Source: an uncultured Flammeovirgaceae bacterium
GTDB lineage: Bacteria > Bacteroidota > Bacteroidia > Cytophagales > Cyclobacteriaceae
Assembly: GCA_937138955.1 (NCBI GenBank)
Contig: CAKZPJ010000694.1
Coordinates: 1 to 7,574 of the forward strand
Length of the DNA: 7,574 bases
Reading direction: 5' to 3'
The notes under the pieces are model-generated. The model saw only the letters and a list, made by a program, of their open reading frames with translations. It was not told where the DNA came from and did not search any database. This document shows, piece by piece, positions 6,831-7,574 of this stretch. Within the stretch, counting starts at the first letter, position 1, and every line of letters begins with the position of its first letter. The position numbers and the translations under genes were made by a program.

Positions 6831-6847
6831 TAATTGATTATCAATTA
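6831..6847. repeat. 17 bp inverted repeat TAATTGA-TTA-TCAATTA
   Basis: Perfect 7 bp arms (6831-6837 and 6841-6847) surround a 3 bp centre, 68 bp upstream of the response regulator ATG. The spacing and symmetry suit a dimeric regulator site. The all-AT-dominated arms also make chance occurrence in this AT-rich DNA quite possible. Confidence 0.45.
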
Positions 6848-6925
6848 TTACATACGATGAACTAGCCATTATGTAGCTAATATAGTAGAAATTAGTAGAT
6901 GTAGTAGTTGTTTATATAAATAATA

Positions 6926-6963
6926 GCAGAATGAAATTGCTTTATATAATATTCTGCAGAATA
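6926..6963. repeat. Palindrome cluster with three GCAGAAT/ATTCTGC elements
   Basis: GCAGAAT occurs at 6926-6932 and again at 6956-6962, exactly 30 bp apart, and its reverse complement ATTCTGC lies at 6951-6957. The last two overlap to form a perfect 14 bp palindrome, TATTCTGCAGAATA (6950-6963). The first copy can also pair with 6951-6957 across an 18-base AT-rich loop. It is centred about 190 bp upstream of the response regulator start. It could be a regulator operator or a structured leader element; nothing in the window identifies the binder. Confidence 0.45.
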
Positions 6964-7038
6964 GATAACGATATTCTTTAAATGCTATGCTATAAAAATT
7001 AGGCTAAACAGTAGGAAAACTTGCAGGTGATTTTAGAA

Positions 7039-7050
7039 ATTTTGCAAAAT
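7039..7050. repeat. 12 bp perfect palindrome ATTTTGCAAAAT
   Basis: A perfect 12 bp palindrome lies about 30 bp beyond the stop codon of the right-edge gene (- strand). It has no loop and no following T-tract on the - strand, so it is not a normal terminator. Its AT-rich composition makes chance a real possibility. Confidence 0.3.
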
Positions 7051-7081
7051 ACAGCAGTAAATTTTTTTATTTTTTGGAATA

Positions 7082-7574
7082 TTATTCTTGCTCACGTTTA
7101 TAAAAATATAGTTTAGGAAAGGACGAACCCTGCTTTTCACTCAGGGTAAAATACCCCTCACTATTGACTGACCAACCAATGGCCTCGCCTTGAGGTTCTA
7201 CCGTGTAAGGAAGTATTTTTGGCTTGCGTTGCATCATTTCAAATACTGAGGTCTGGTTGTTTGCGCGCTGCCAATACATAACTTCCACGTACGACTTCAC
7301 CAGCAATTCTCGGCCATCAGGGGAAATGTCCCCGCCTACGGGTTGGTTAAAGATTCCCCTAATTTCGCGAGACCACTCGCCTACTTTTTGAGCAAGAATA
7401 GTGGATAGGGTAGACTGAGGGTAAGGCAGGTAGTATAAACGGGCAAAACGGTCACGTTTGGAAAGAATATACAAATCCCGGGTGAGAGGGTCGACTAGTA
7501 ATGTTTCGGCATCTCTGGCTCCATCCGGATACTTTACCCGTATTTTTTCTACCTCCCGGACCGTGTCAATGACC
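7082..7574 (-). CDS. Predicted beta-propeller-like protein, C-terminal part only (runs off the right edge)
   Basis: About 163 residues of the C-terminus are visible. The frame is open from the TAA at 7082 to the window end, so the start lies outside. The first possible in-window initiator, a TTG at 7474, falls inside a well-conserved-looking strand (DPLTRDLYILSKRD) and is not a real start. Visible blocks are YPDGARDAETLLVDP near the left of the fragment, then GGDISPDGRELLVKSY, PQGEAIGW, EGYFTLSE and a final LYFYKRE. Repeated short beta strands with SPDGRE-like turns are typical of beta-propellers, and the YPDGxRDAE / SPDG / QGEAI pattern recalls an uncharacterised bacterial propeller family sometimes misannotated as 'PE-PGRS'. 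That family link is from memory. Localisation cannot be judged without the N-terminus. No catalytic motif can be named, and it does not end in a T9SS sorting domain. Confidence 0.8.
   Translation of the reverse strand, partial: VIDTVREVEKIRVKYPDGARDAETLLVDPLTRDLYILSKRDRFARLYYLPYPQSTLSTILAQKVGEWSREIRGIFNQPVGGDISPDGRELLVKSYVEVMYWQRANNQTSVFEMMQRKPKILPYTVEPQGEAIGWSVNSEGYFTLSEKQGSSFPKLYFYKREQE

Larger units (their letters stand above)
6764..7081 (-). other. AT-rich intergenic region upstream of the response regulator, with palindromes
   Basis: This is a 318 bp gap between the stop of the right-edge gene and the response regulator start. It is very AT-rich and holds no credible reading frame. It contains several inverted repeats (entered separately) and tandem AGTATA units at about 6818-6829. 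I looked on the - strand for the Bacteroidota promoter pattern (TTTG, then TAnnTTTG) and found no clean match, so no promoter is called. The response regulator promoter must presumably lie here. No intrinsic terminator for the right-edge gene was evident. Confidence 0.6.

Noticed and set aside
6764..6844. Upstream TTG-initiated extension of the response regulator
   Set aside because: The 27 extra residues are not part of a receiver domain, and the TTG lies in a palindrome; ATG 6763 begins the first beta strand.
7059..7076. T-rich run on the + strand as a terminator
   Set aside because: No + strand gene leads into it and no stable stem precedes it; on the - strand it is an A-run directly after a stop codon.
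7082..7474. Reading the right-edge gene as a complete 130-residue protein
   Set aside because: The codon at 7474 is TTG and the frame stays open with family-like sequence to the window end, so the gene is truncated by the window.

Overview
The window looks like chromosomal DNA from a member of the Bacteroidota, most likely a marine-type Cytophagales bacterium. It carries two different type IX secretion system (T9SS) C-terminal sorting signals: a type B 'gliding motility-associated' (CHU_C) domain and a type A YPNP-type domain. It also has Bacteroidota-style translation starts with weak Shine-Dalgarno sequences and moderately AT-rich DNA with very AT-rich intergenic spacers. The taxonomic call is inference from protein style; no rRNA or other marker gene is present.

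Left part (1-3115, + strand): a very large secreted protein with a hydrophobic signal segment, seven FG-GAP/VCBS-type calcium-loop repeats (probably a seven-bladed beta-propeller), about six Ig/PKD-like beta-sandwich domains and a C-terminal type B T9SS sorting domain. Its reading frame is open to the left edge, so the true start is probably just outside the window.

Middle (3342-5283, + strand): a compact three-gene cluster. It holds a class IV (HDAC11-like) zinc deacetylase with all catalytic residues, a 78-residue two-helix membrane protein built from two similar halves, and a rhomboid intramembrane serine protease with an unusually long, polar C-terminal tail. Spacing is 18 bp and then a 14 bp overlap if the GTG start is used, so co-transcription is likely. 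A shared function is not established.

Right part (5264-7574, - strand): a tiny exported protein that is almost nothing but a type A T9SS sorting domain, overlapping the rhomboid gene tail-to-tail by 20 bp; a coiled-coil lipoprotein followed by a clear intrinsic terminator; a single-domain CheY-like response regulator with no kinase beside it; a 318 bp AT-rich spacer containing several palindromes; and the C-terminal part of a beta-propeller-like protein that runs off the right edge.

There is no mobile element, CRISPR array, tRNA or rRNA. I do not see a convincing new defence or biosynthetic system. The most unusual items are the cargo-less sorting-domain protein, the deacetylase / duplicated two-helix protein / rhomboid cluster, and the palindrome cluster upstream of the response regulator.
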